NCBI RefSeq assembly: GCF_033118175.1
Contig: NC_083692.1
Coordinates: 14,443,501 to 14,507,500 of the forward strand
Length of the DNA: 64,000 nt
Direction of reading: 5' to 3'
Source: Dama dama
Lineage: Eukaryota > Chordata > Mammalia > Artiodactyla > Cervidae
In this document: positions 32,745 to 44,600 of the stretch, piece by piece
Layout: each line of letters begins with the position of its first letter
Position numbering within the stretch: position 1 is the first letter of the stretch
Program-made: the position numbers and the translations under genes
Notes under the pieces: model-generated
What the model saw: the letters and a program-made list of their open reading frames with translations, nothing else
What the model was told of the DNA's origin: nothing
Database searches by the model: none

Positions 32745-32935
32745 TGATAACTAATGTTTATGATAACAAAGACTTACTAATGTTAGATCCAAACTGTAGC
32801 ATAAGCCTTTCCTATATATTGTCTTAATGCCCTCCCAAGTAGGTAATATTATTGTTTCCATTGTACTTATTAGGGTATGAGGCTTAGCGAATTTATATAA
32901 TTTAAGTGTCAAGCACTAACATCAGTGCTTTAATC
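32745..32935 (-). mobile_element. MIR SINE (diverged)
   Basis: Antisense order with 'ataactaatgtttatgataa', 'tcccaagtaggtaatattat' and 'gtatgaggcttagcgaattt'. It follows another antisense MIR-like piece directly. Confidence 0.5.
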
Positions 32936-34411
32936 TACCATGTTTTCTTCCTCAGCACCCTGAATGAGGTTTCCTCACAGCCATCTCAGTGCTCTTTCTG
33001 CTCCATAGTGCTGACATTATTCACACCTGATTATTTGGTGTGTCTTAATTGCCACGTGGATCAATTAGTTTAAAACTGGGAATCTCACTTATAACAGTTT
33101 TGGCCAATGCATCTGTAAATGCCCATTATTGGTCACTTGGGGAAATGAAGGAGCGTATGAATGTCTCAGCAAACTACATCCGCCTGGCCAGATTAACAGC
33201 CCCAGGCAAATGGTCTACTACAGATGGATCAATGGCAGCCACTTCATACTGACAGCACGGTAAACAGGACCAAATCCTCAGCCTTGCAGTGAGTGAGCCA
33301 CAAGATCCTCAGCTGAGCCAATGATTTCCAAATAAAATACAAGTAATTTTCACCAGAAGAATTTCTTTCACTTACATGTTCACTGTCTGGGGGTAAAAAA
33401 AAAAAAACTACTGATAGCCAAACACTCAGAGACATAAGATGAATGACTTCAGCTATACAGTAGAGAAATAACCACAGTGACTGTTAACCTGCTCCAAATT
33501 TCAAAGCAAATAAGACTTAAAGTTCCTAGAAATTTTCCCATCTTCTGCTGAGATCAGCTCTTCCCAGAGTGAAGCAAGCCATTATCAGAAGCATTGTTTA
33601 CACACACTATATGGATACCCATTAGAGTACTTAGGTAATACAAACTGGGAGTGCTTTAACAAGACTACTGTTTTTAAAACTGCAGTTGTTTTAACATCTG
33701 TGTTATGCATTTTACCAGGAAACAATATTTTTTCTATTGAAGCTAACCCATCCAAAACACTATTCCAAACCCAAATAGAAAGTGTAGTTTAAAAGGAATT
33801 TGGGGTGAAGGAAATCCAAAATCCCTTTAAAAATTTAGACACATTACAGTTTTTAATTTTCGACACAGAAGGGACTTTCCCAAAGTTTTTCAGCTGAAAA
33901 TTTGCTTTAATTCTAGCTATCCTCATCCAAAATGTAAATCACAAAAAAGAATTTCATGTCTAATAAATTTGGGTAACTTTGAAAAATACATTTCCTTTCA
34001 TAAAGATTCAAATTTTGAATTGTCATAACAAAGACTCTGAGAAGTCCTACAGTAAAAAACCTGATTAACTTTGTTTTAAACCTGTGTTTTGAGAATTTAT
34101 TTTTCCCATACCTTTTTTTTTTCTTGAAACACCATTGGCATTTCTCAAAATTCTTCTGGCAAATGGCAATCTGGACGAACACACTATATAATATCAAGAT
34201 TTTGAAAGAACAAAATTTCCCCCAATTCACACACACTTGGGTTTTCCTTGGGGCTATTTTGAAATCGGGTGATTAGTTTTGAAGAAATACATTTTAAAAC
34301 ATCTCTAGTTCCTTCAGACTTAAACAATAAGCAAATGGTTAGTATTGATTGAGTTCCACAGTTCTCCAATCAACTGTATAGAATGCCAGTCACTATAAAT
34401 ATATTCTTTCT
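32936..34411. other. AT-rich unique sequence
   Basis: No transposon is recognised. An A-run lies at about 33396-33408. The 107-codon minus frame at 33913-34236 is lysine- and phenylalanine-rich, as chance frames in AT-rich DNA are, and has no domain. Confidence 0.4.
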
Positions 34412-34600
34412 TGGGTGGCTCAGTGGTAAAGAATCTGCCTGCTAAAGCAGGAGATGCAGGTTTGATCCCTGGTTTGAGAAGTTCCCCTGGAGAAGGAAAT
34501 AGCAACCCACTCCAATATTCCTCCCTGAAAAATCCCATGGACAGAGGAGCCTGGTGGGCTACAGTCATCCACAGGGTTGCAAAAGAGTCCAGTACAATTC
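34412..34600 (+). mobile_element. Bov-tA SINE
   Basis: Sense copy: head 'gggtggctcagtggtaaaga' and 'ctaaagcaggagatgcaggt', core 'agcaacccactccaatattc', and 3' part 'gggttgcaaaagagtcc'. Diverged, with a small insertion near 34570. Confidence 0.92.
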
Positions 34601-34841
34601 AGTGACTAAAAAACAACATAGACATATTAGACTATGAAACTCACATTATCAGTTCATGCTCAGAGACATCACCAGTAATTCAAGAATGCGTGTTTTCAAT
34701 GAATATGTTAAGCTACTCACTGATTCTTAGCAACAAGCAGCAACTGGTCATAGTAATACGCTAAATTCAGTTCAAATATTTCAAGAAAATGGGTTGAGAG
34801 ATTTTCCGACCTTTGATACACCTTTCACTTTGGGGAGAAGT

Positions 34842-34844
<3 letters not shown>

Positions 34845-34890
<46 letters not shown>
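34845..34890. repeat. (AC)n microsatellite
   Basis: About 21 uninterrupted AC units followed by GCAC. Likely highly polymorphic. Confidence 0.97.
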
Positions 34891-34999
34891 TAGTATTTGA
34901 GGATTGAGATTTATTTTTGGATAGTAACAAGCCAAAGTACTGACTTGCATTTCAATAATGGATCTGCCGGCATTTGCAAGAAACAGTCATTAGCTTATC

Positions 35000-36180
35000 T
35001 TTAAGTAAATATTTTGATTGTCAGACAGCTCATTGCAAACAAGGTTCTTTTCCAAACACTCGCTCCTGATGCATCCAAGCCTGCTTGCACATCATTCATT
35101 CAGGAATCTGCGTCTGTGCTAAAATATAAAACCATCCTAAGGAAGTCCAAGGACAGACGAAAAGCATGTCTTGCAGGCTTTTCACTTGAAAGGGCTCCCG
35201 AGCTTGTGGGGCCTGGCCCTCTTTCAGTTCTCTGTTCTTTGCTATGCCACATTACCATAAAGCTGAGGAAATGAGCTATTACACACCATCATCCCTCCTA
35301 ACGGCTATCACAGAAAATCACACACTCACAAAACAGCATTAATTGTCAGAATTAGCAACCATTTAAAAGGCAGCTGTTCTTTCACTCTTAAACAGGCTCC
35401 GAATTTCGGATCTCTCTCCCTGTATTGGCTGCTGTCACACGCTTACACATGCACACATACACAGGCGCACACAATGGATTCTGAGACAAATGAATTTTTT
35501 AAATGCCCTATATTCAAAGGATCCAAGAAAATATTGTTTACTCAGTGACATTTTCCGCACCAGTGCTTGCCATTATTGGTCCAACTGGCTGGAAAGCTTC
35601 CAGCCTGCACGGAAGCTCTTGTCACAGCTCCAGGTAAAAGGACTTGTTCTGTGCAGCGTGGGGGGAGGAAAAAAGAGCAGTATCTCTTTAAGAGTCAACA
35701 GTAAATTAACTTGCCCAAAAGAGTGAAATAATTAGCAGTTAGTAGCTTATTAAAAGGGTGGCAAAGGCCAAACTGCCATCTGGGATCTCCAGTTTCTTGT
35801 GATTGTTATTATGTTAGGATGGGCAAGTTGCATTAGCTTTCATGTCACCGCGCCTGCCCTTACTTTATATGTAAATTTTAATGAAAGATGTGGCACTTCT
35901 AAAAATCACACGTCCATCAAAAAGTGCTATTACTCTGGCTTTTTACAAAGCATATGGTCTTTTCTACCTCTGCGGTTCTATTCACCACTAAATGCCTTAG
36001 GAAAAAAAGAGAAAAACCCCAATGATATCAATTAGATATTCTCTTTGTGCAGAGGAAACCTGCGTATCATCAAAAACAGGGCAAAGCTCCACCTCACCAG
36101 AGGGCAACGTTTCTGCCTTTATTTACACACAGGGAAAGCCACAATGCCTCCTTGTCTTGCAAGGTTAATCCTTGTTAATG
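35000..36180. promoter_or_regulatory. Long repeat-free block, candidate conserved region
   Basis: About 1.2 kb without any recognised transposon, in a window where typical gaps hold one every few hundred bases. TAAT-containing stretches occur repeatedly ('ttaattgtcagaattagc', 'gttaatccttgttaatgg', 'ttttaatgaaag'). Frames on the plus strand (35014-35274, 35490-35726, 35799-36035) lack known motifs, although their spacing in one region is noted. Developmental-enhancer-like texture is inference; no alignment could be made. Confidence 0.3.
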
Positions 36181-36267
36181 GAAATTAAAGCAACCTGGAG
36201 ACTGCCTGCTGATTACTACATGGATACACAGTTTTAAAGGGAGTAAGGAGAATAAAATTTATTCATT

Positions 36268-36283
36268 AAAAATAAGTGATATA
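36268..36283. repeat. Target-site duplication, left copy
   Basis: AAAAATAAGTGATATA here is repeated exactly at 36416-36431, flanking the composite insertion. The A-rich start fits the L1 endonuclease target type. Confidence 0.85.
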
Positions 36284-36415
36284 CGCCTGAAAAACTCCAT
36301 GGAAAGAGGCGCCTGGTGGACTACAGTCCACAGGGTTGCAGAGTCAGAGCACATGCTGAAGTGATAATGTTTGGTACATGTTGGGTTAAATCAACTATAT
36401 CATTAAAATTTAAAA
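36284..36415 (+). mobile_element. Small Bov SINE-L1-like composite insertion
   Basis: The first ~65 bp are Bov core and 3' sequence ('cgcctgaaaaactccatgga', 'ggactacagtccacagggtt'). The rest ('ggtacatgttgggttaaatc', 'tatatcattaaaattt') looks like an L1-type 3' end and closes in an A-tail. The whole is enclosed by a perfect 16-bp duplication (36268-36283 and 36416-36431). That suggests one retrotransposition of a chimeric RNA. An alternative is a Bov SINE with transduced or untemplated A-rich 3' flank. Confidence 0.7.
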
Positions 36416-36431
36416 AAAAATAAGTGATATA

Positions 36432-36829
36432 AAGTGGTAGGACAGAAATTTATGGGATGATGTACACATCGTATATCTCAGTCGAGACAGTATTTATATG
36501 GGTACATATATATATGTGTGTGTCAAAAATACTTAAGCTGTATGCTTAAGAGCATGGACTTGATGTGTTTATTTACACTATGTATTCTATCATCCAATAA
36601 AGATAAATAAATAAATGAAAAATGCCAACTTTTTCATATACAAAGCAAGTTCTCTTTTCTCACTCTGAGAAGTTAAAAGGCGGATGAGTCAACTCAGTTG
36701 TTACCTGACAGTTTCCCTTTAAGATAAACAAAATTATTTTAAGACTACATATATAACACACTGAAAACAGAGTTTATTCAAGGCTTTAGAAGGAGAGGTG
36801 GTTGCTACACTTGAAAACCATTTTCTAAC
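36432..36829. other. AT-rich unique sequence
   Basis: Contains a short TATATATG/TGTGTG stretch near 36508-36523 and an (AATA)n-like stretch near 36596-36616. No gene is seen. Confidence 0.4.
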
Positions 36830-36965
36830 TCTGTTGTCTATTAGCAAGATATCAGAGGGCAGGGCCCATATTTCCCTGGTCAGCCTTATGTATTTAATAG
36901 CTAGCAATTTACCTGGCCCATTGTTGGCACTCTATCTATCTTTGTGGAATGCTGACTAACCACTG
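36830..36965 (+). mobile_element. L2 LINE 3' terminal relic
   Basis: 'gagggcagggcccatatttc', 'acctggcccattgttggcac' and 'tttgtggaatgctgact' match the L2 tail in order. Confidence 0.55.
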
Positions 36966-37899
36966 CTTTTCAAATGTTAAAGTAGGCAATCTGCTAAATT
37001 CAGATGCATATAACACTGGAATAAATTATTTTTAGTACTCTACAAATGAAAGCTATGTATAATAAACCTATTAGTAAATATTTGGGTCAATTGTACTTAC
37101 ACCCGGATGTACATACACTGCCCTGAACACCTGAAAAACAGACCACAGCATATACAAGCCTAAGCACATAAGGAAATGCTTGAATTCTTTATAAATGAGA
37201 TGAGTCATAAAGATAATAAATTTTAAAAAACATCCTGTAGATATGATCAAAGTTAGGCTTATAGGTCTGTATGTGTATACACACAGATTTTCAGTTGAAA
37301 ATTCTATGCCATCTAAGATTAACCAACTTGCCTTGATAAGCCAAACTCTATACAAGAATGTAGATAACCATTCATCTTTGAGGAGAAAGTGTTTTATGAT
37401 ATATACACAGATACAAAATCTATGCATAAGCACTAAATCCAAATTGATAATTGAGAAGGAAGAAATAGAAATGTTGATTAGAAATCTGAGAAACATTTTC
37501 CTTTACATGTAATGCCAATTGGAGTAGAATTGAAGCATTTCATTAATCCATTGTACAGTTTATTAATAAATATGTTCACATTTATCCATTTTAAAAAATG
37601 CTCCAAGTAACAACTGCTCTTAAAAAATTCTTCAGCGTCCAATGAAAATTTCTAAACATGGAAGGAGGGAAAAAGCCCTCTTCATATTTTAAAGTACCAT
37701 TTTAGACATCACTGTCAAAAACACAGAGTTGCTAAAATCAGGCAATTTTACTTCTTGTATTTAAAATAAATCTATTTTTCCCCCTGAAGACTTTCAAAAC
37801 ATTAGAAGAAGAAGAAGAAAAAAAAAAAAAAAACATGAAAAGCAAGCTTCTTTTAAAAACAAAGTGATGTTATTCATTGTCAAGAGGACAAATCAGTTG
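36966..37899. other. AT-rich unique sequence
   Basis: Two overlapping opposite frames at 37071-37512 (141 and 89 codons) show no domain or splice support. A GAA/A-rich tract lies at about 37805-37832. Confidence 0.4.
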
Positions 37900-38300
37900 T
37901 GGATGAGAAACAGACGAGGCAAGAGATGGAAATATAATATTGCCCCTATTTTATTATAATTAGATATTTATAGAGCATAGATGAGTTTATTTTCATAATT
38001 AGTAGCTGGCATTGCATTTACCAATTTGCATAAACAGTTGGCTATCAACATAGTAACTTACTTGCAGGGCTCTTGAGCCCTAGCAGGAACAAGAAGGGCC
38101 TCAGCTCCTGAAATCAGCTTTTTAAATGTTATTAAGAGCAAAATATAATCTACATGAAATCATGTTCAAGTTCATGTAGCTTGATTATCTTTTTCCAGTC
38201 TGGCCAGTTTTGATTAGTTCAGCATTAAAAAGCCAATGATCAAATCTACAGGGAAAAATACATGTGAATAAACTGGAAGGGGTCTCTAAATTCTGATGGA
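37900..38300. promoter_or_regulatory. Repeat-free AT-rich block with octamer motif
   Basis: An ATTTGCAT octamer (POU-factor type) lies near 38022-38031 in a block lacking recognised transposons. 'gatgagtttattttcataat' and 'tgattagttcagcattaa' add TAAT/ATTA cores. Regulatory role is inferred and weak. Confidence 0.22.
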
Positions 38301-38701
38301 TTAAAGTAAATCTTAGGGTCAACATCACCTAGTTTAGTAGATAAGAAGCTCTGTAGATAAAGAGGAAAAAGGAATAAAATACCCTATAGTCACTCTTACT
38401 ATTTACAAATTGTGCTGGTTCTTGGCAATTGCTGAAGGTGTCAGTGACATACTTTTCTTGGCCATTCTTGGCCTTCTCCACACCCTCCCCACCCACGCCC
38501 ACACCACTGTATAAAACCAACTTCCCCCCAAAATGGATCAGGCTCCCTGGCAGCAGTGTTAAGGGCAGGATTTATTCCTGGTGCCCTGACCACTGCTATG
38601 GGCTGAGAGAAAACTAATCAAGCACGCTGGTCAGACACCTCCCACAACTGACGTTCAGGAAAAAACTTTGGAGGGGTATTTTACTTCTCTTTTCCCCTCA
38701 T

Positions 38702-38732
38702 GTCAAAGGTCAAAACCAAGTCAAAGGTCAAA
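38702..38732 (+). promoter_or_regulatory. Two AAAGGTCA nuclear-receptor motifs in tandem
   Basis: GTCAAAGGTCAAA occurs twice (38702-38714 and 38720-38732), period 18 bp. Each copy contains AAAGGTCA, exactly the NBRE octamer recognised by NR4A-type orphan receptors, and the AGGTCA half-site used by many nuclear receptors. The repeat is seen directly; binding is inferred. Confidence 0.45.
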
Positions 38733-40954
38733 TCCTTTGGCGCATGTGGATGTATGTGTGTATGCATACACCCATCTATACACACACAGAGAGAAAGACG
38801 CCACGAGCTGACGTTTTTATAAAATCTGCTCTCGCTTATCCTGAGGCTCCGGTGACAGTGGGCACGCATTCTTGCAGAGCAGCAATCGGCTGGAGCAGAA
38901 TAAAGACTGACAGGATTTGTGCTTTTCAATTTGCCACAATCCCCACCACTCCCTCCTGTTCACCTTACACTAGGACTTTCCTTACCATACGATCTGCTCT
39001 TTGATAATACCTGTCAAGCCCCTGTAAGCATTTGAATCTACTACACCTATTCCAAGTTCAGTTTCAAGGGAAAGTGTTTGGCAATCTAACCCAGGATAGG
39101 CAATCCCCAAACTAAAAAGTAAAGAGGGATAGAGGCTAAAACACACTCTATACATTTAAACAGAGGCAGTCAAAATCAAGTCCAAAAAGGTGACCAAGGT
39201 TGCTGAAGACCTTCCATCAGCTAGTTCTAGTTAAAGTCACATTTGCTTTTGGCCCAGCGCAGCCCAGGGGCCTCCTGCATGTGGCGAGTACTGTTAGCAT
39301 AAACATCCTGCTCCATTTTGTAGATTTAACTTCACAATTCTTTCCACTACACGTTCACTGCTTCATCACTCAGCTTTAAAACCATGACACAATCTGAGGC
39401 ATTCTTTTCTCTGAGAAACTCCTGAGAAAAAGTCCAAAGACCTCTCCCACATTGATTCTGATGTCCTTTGCACACACAGAGCCGAGGCCTGGCCTCACTA
39501 TGACCCGCCGGGCCCCTTCGCTCTCTTGGTGGGGTAAGAGGGTAATGGAAAGGGCCACGGCTCTGTCCACAGTTCTGGACACAGTACTGAACTGTCTGCA
39601 GCATGGGTACAAAGTTCTTTCGGGATGGGATAACTGACACACAGGAAGTCTGACTCAGGGCAGGTACTTTGTAACGGAAACACAAAGTCTGGAGGACCTC
39701 GGAAGCTTGAGCTTTAAAGGGAGAGAAGGGAGAGAAGGGTGATCCGAGGCCATTCAGGAAAGAGACCAGAGCTTGAGTGAAAGCCTGAGGCTGGAAACCA
39801 TAGTGTGGATTCAGGCAGAGTGAGCTGTTGACTTTAGGAGACCGGTGGCCTGGGGGGGTGGGGGTGGGGTGGGAGTGCAGAGCAGGCTATGTTATTGCAG
39901 AAAATAAAGCTGGGAAGGCACGTTGACAATTATACAACAAGAATCCACCAAAAGCTTCTGAGCAGAAGAGCTACATGATCCGATTTAATTTTAATTTTGC
40001 TTTATTTTCACTTTTAGGAAGATGACTGACAGCAGGATAACAGGGATTAGAGATTTTGAGTCTGTTCACAGTATAACCTCCTAGGCTGGACCCATCTGGA
40101 CATTAAAAAATGAATATGTTTGTCTTCAACATACTTGCGATCTAGTTAAATGGAGGAGTCCAATTTCCAAATAAGTTTAGTATAAGATATCAGAGAGATA
40201 TGTGGAAGAAGAGCTCATATCTAAACAGAGCTTAGCAAATCTAAGTATACAGAACAGTCGTAACATCAACTGGAAATAAAATCTATGTGTAATTTCAATG
40301 AGCAGAAACAGGAGAGGAGGAGCTCTTATAGAAGAGAGGAAAAAATAAATAAAACTGAGACAAGGAAAGGTCCAGTATGATTACTTGGTTCACTATATCT
40401 GGCAACAATTTTGCATCAAAGATTAGCAGGTTAAAGGTAAACAAGGCCATATTAGGGACGGCTTTGAAAGTGAAAGAGTTAATCCTGAACTCCATATGGA
40501 GGACAGCAGAACTTAAGCAGTTCTCAGTTACTGGACACACTGGGGGAGAACAAAGATTAATTAGGTTAGGGCAACAATCCAATAAGGGCTAACTGGGAAC
40601 CGAACTAGTGTGTCAAATAGAGATGCAAGAGACATTCTAAAAAAGAATCTCAACAAGCTCTCTTAACATCAGCTGAAAATAGGAAAGTTCAAGAAGGAAA
40701 AAAAAAAAAAAAGCAATTGCTGATTTCAAGCCCAGGTGATAAGGAAGATGGGGAAACCATTAACAAAATTAGGGAATCTGGTTTGTGGCCAGATGGTGCC
40801 AAGGTTGACTTGAAATATTGAGGTGACAGAACATTTCTGTGGACGTATGTTATGGAGAATGAACACAAAGTGGCCAGCTGGAACATAAGCCAGGTTGGTG
40901 CCAGGGAGGTAGTTGAGAGGCAAGTCTGTGGAGGTCATCCTCGGATCAAAAAGA
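38733..40954. other. Mostly unique sequence
   Basis: No clear transposon is recognised over 2.2 kb. Weak ancient-repeat phrases occur near 39950-40060 ('gagcagaagagctacatgat') and 40425-40500. A (GGGAGAGAA)2 duplication lies at about 39718-39737 and an A-run at about 40698-40712. Frames at 39347-39685 (112 codons, minus) and neighbours lack domains. Confidence 0.4.
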
Positions 40955-41165
40955 AGCCATATAAAGCAGTGGCTAGGTACTCAGATTCTGAGTTTCATTG
41001 CCACTTACAGCCATCTGACTTAAGTTATTTAGTTCTCTGAGCCTTGTTCTGCTTGCCCATATAGCTAGGATAACCATCATCTACCTCATAAGACAGTTGC
41101 AAGGATTTACGGTGGCAAGGTGTCTAAAGCTCATGGCACAATGGCTGGCACACAGGAAATGATCA
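40955..41165 (+). mobile_element. MIR SINE
   Basis: 'aaagcagtggctaggtactc', 'gacttaagttatttagttct', 'ctgagccttgttctgcttgc' and 'aatggctggcacacaggaaa' give the full MIR order. Confidence 0.7.
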
Positions 41166-41191
41166 GTGCTAGCAGCAGGGGCCAGAGAAAG

Positions 41192-41375
41192 ATCAGTTCA
41201 ATTCAGTCACTCAGTCATGTCCGACTCTTTGCAACCTCATGGACTGCAGCACACCAGGCCTCCCTGTCCATCACCAACTCCCAGAGCTTACTCAAACTCA
41301 TGTCCATTGAGTCGGTGATGCCATCCAACCATCTCATCCTCTGTCATCCCCTTCTCCTCCTGCCTTCAATCCATG
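41192..41375 (-). mobile_element. BovB LINE 3' end fragment
   Basis: Antisense BovB 3' end: 'cagttcaattcagtcactca', 'ccatcaccaactcccagagc' and 'catccaaccatctcatcctc'. ATCCATGTGCAA is duplicated at its truncated 5' edge (about 41369-41392). Confidence 0.88.
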
Positions 41376-41438
41376 TGCAATATCCATGTGCAAAATCTAA
41401 AAACACTAAAGACATCTGTCTCATGGGATATTTTAGGG

Positions 41439-41638
41439 CAGTATTCCCCAACCTTTTGGGCACCAGGGGCAGGTTTCATGGAAGACAATGCTTCCACAGA
41501 CTGCGCGGAGGTGGAGTGGGGGGATGGTTTGGGATAATCCAAGTGTATTACATTTATCTTGCACTTTGTTTCTATTATTATTATATCAGCTCCGCCTTAG
41601 GTCATCAGGCATTCGGTCCCAGAGGTTGGGGACCCCTG
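41439..41638 (+). mobile_element. Non-autonomous hAT transposon, complete 200 bp
   Basis: The terminal inverted repeats are CAGTATTCCCCAACC at the left and the complement of CAGGGGTCCCCAACC at the right (12 of 15 match). The flanks TTTTAGGG (41431-41438) and TTTTAGGT (41639-41646) form an 8-bp target duplication with 7 of 8 matching, as hAT transposons make. The internal text ('ggcaggtttcatggaagaca') matches a known mammalian MER-type family whose exact name I do not assign. No transposase is encoded. Confidence 0.85.
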
Positions 41639-41646
41639 TTTTAGGT

Positions 41647-44600
41647 GGTTAGGGAAAGAAAAGGAGAGAGGTGCAGGGGCTGGGGGAGACAGCTGACCCT
41701 AATGTACTCTCCTAGAGGCCAGTGGGAGGAGGGGCGGGTGACACAGGGCTAGCTTCACAAAGGTTGTGTCCCGGGCACAGAGAGGTCACTTTGCCTGTGC
41801 AGAGACCACTAGAAGCCTCTGGCTGAGCATAGTGAGTAGATGAGCGGAGGGGGTGGCTAGATATACCCTTTCACTCGTTATTCCTCTTCCTTGTCCCCCT
41901 TTCCCACCTCCTTAAGCTCAAAAGAGGGTAAAGTTCCCCAGAGCAGATTTCTGAGACTAAATCCACCTGTGATTAGCAGAAAAGAAATAGGCAATCAACC
42001 AACCCCAAAACAAAAGGACTGAACTGCTTCCAAGGTAACCGTACATAACTTTTAAAAAAATCCAGAGAGGCATGAAATTCAAATGAGAGATGGCCAGTTC
42101 ACAGACGAGTCATCAAATTAACATTTTCAGTATCTTGTCAGCCCCATCTTTCTGCAACATCCTCACGCCGGAACTCACATTCCCTACTTCTGTTATTTGC
42201 CAATCTCTACAGGAAGCAGCGGCGCATGCCTGCAGAGAGATAGGGGCTAGAGAGTCAGGAAGGGAAAGAGGAGAACTGAATGCAAATACATATTTATAAT
42301 TTATCAATTAGCCTCTCCCTTCAGTTCTGAGCAGCTAATCCAATGTGAGCTGGTGAGCTGGGTTCTCTGGACTCAGGTCTCTGACAGCTTTGATTAGGAA
42401 TGGACGAGTGAACTGTGGTACCCAAAGGTGTGAAGCAGTGAAAGGCATGTCAGAGCATCGGAGCAAGTACACCGACTCAGCACCCCTCCCTTTCCTAGCT
42501 CACCCCGCAAAAAGTGGACTTGCTAAGTAAGAATCCAGTGTTGTCTCTCTACTTTCTCCTCATGACGTCATGGATTATCACTGGATCCACTGTCAATGGA
42601 TTCCTGTGTTCTTCCACACCCCTAGTCCCACCATTCTTAGCTCATCACACCCAGTCAGAAAACTTTTATTCCCCCCAAAATACAGGAGATAAAAGAGCCA
42701 CAGATATTTCCCAAATTTCAAATTTTACACAATTTCCAGTCATTCACCAATCCTCTCCCCATTCTCATCTATCACCCTGAATTCAGTTATTCCCAGGTCA
42801 TGGAAACATTGGCAGGTCATTTCGCATCTTCCCTGTGCCCTCAATACATTTACTGGCGGGATCTTAGAATACTCTGAGTTAAGAAAATATATCTTCCCCA
42901 CAGTACACAAGCAGAAGCAGATAGAAACAGCACACCATAATGGGACGGCTCATTCTGGATTTAGAGGAAGGCAGGCCAGCTCAGAGCAATCCCCAACCAT
43001 CAATCATGAAATACTTTGAAGGAAAAGGAGAGCCCTGGATTTTTTTTTTTTTTTTTTTGTAGTTGTTGTTAAAAACACCATTATAATCTGGACTGTATTC
43101 ATCAGAATCAACAATTTCCCGTGGATGTATGAATATTTCAGAAGGCAAATTGATAGTTACAATGATAAAAACAAAATGATCTCTACCTTTACTTCTACCT
43201 AGAGAAATGAAGGTCCAATTAAGTAGAGGAAGCATGGTGTCCACCACGGAGGCGGCAAGAGAGAAAGAGAGAGAGCAGGGAGAGTAAAACATCAGACACA
43301 CAAAGAAACGTAACACATACAACAAAACCCACCACAGCAGCGGCCCCGGCAGTACAGCCTTGAGAAGGCAGCACAAGGCAAATGCACGAGGTGAGGCTTA
43401 AACAGTGTGACCGACACGTGTTTAAGCTTTTTCCCATTAGCCTCCTCTCAGTCCCATCCTCAGGAACGTGACCAAGTCTGCATGCAAAAGCACTGCATAG
43501 CCTCATGTGTGTGAAATCGTACGCACTTAACCAAAGTAAAATTGCTTAGGCATAGTTTCAGAGAAGCGAAGTTCTCCTGTATTTTCTCAACGTTAATATG
43601 CGTCATGAGGATCCAGAGTGTAAAGCACATGTTCAGGTGGTACACACACAACATTATTTCCGCATATATCTACAGGGATCAAAAACAAATTCCGGAGATT
43701 CAGTGAGAACCAGACAGAAATCTTTTTCTTCCACGTTGAAGGAATAAGGCAAAGGAAGGGAGTGCTGGCTTTTTATGTAATCATCACAAGGGCAAGAACA
43801 GACAAGGGGTGGGAAATGGAAAAGAATGAGAGGGGAAGGGATGGGGTCAAAGGACCTTCTTTAAAAAATTAAACTGAAAACTTGCACCTTAAAATCTTAG
43901 TGGCACTGACCACCCGGAAGAATTCCGCATCCTTTCTTGAAAACCTCTCTAAAGAGGGATTTACAATACCCGTGTTTGTCATTATGTCATTGCCTAAAGA
44001 CTCTTTTTCTAGAAGTTTCCTGACTTATCCCTGCCCCCAGAGCACACGTCCATGGGTGTGTCTGAATTCTCTACTCCTATATGCTTCAGTGCTGGGCAAG
44101 AAGTTGAATAGTATGTGGAAAAGTGGGGAAGGTACACAATAGAGGTTCTCCAGATACTTTTCACACCAGGGTTGGAATTTAGCCCTCCAAAATGCCTGTG
44201 CTGCATCAGTGGGTTGAAATAAATCAAGATTAAAGAGGTCACCACCAGCCTATCTCATCGACCTAGACTCTATGCTATGACATCCATCGTATGAATACCC
44301 TCAGACCTCCAAGCCACTAGAAAAGTCAGAACTCTTAAAGGGCGGGTGGGGGGATGAGATGAGAATATGTAGAAGCATCTTCTCATCAGGACTCTGAGGA
44401 CCTGCTTTTTCAGGTGCAACTTGTTATCAAAGTGGGCCACCGAATTCCAGCATTCACAAAGCTTGGGTCATCGCACTCTGTAGAGATATGCGTAACTCTC
44501 TGAAAGTATCCGGATATACTAGGTCAACATAAAGAGCACTCCTTGCTCATACTCACCTCATGGTAACCTGCTGTGGGGAGACAGCTTCCCTCACTCACCT

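Noticed and set aside
41120..41644. 174-codon plus frame
   Set aside because: It spans a MIR end, a BovB 3' fragment and the hAT element; it is a chance frame through three repeats.
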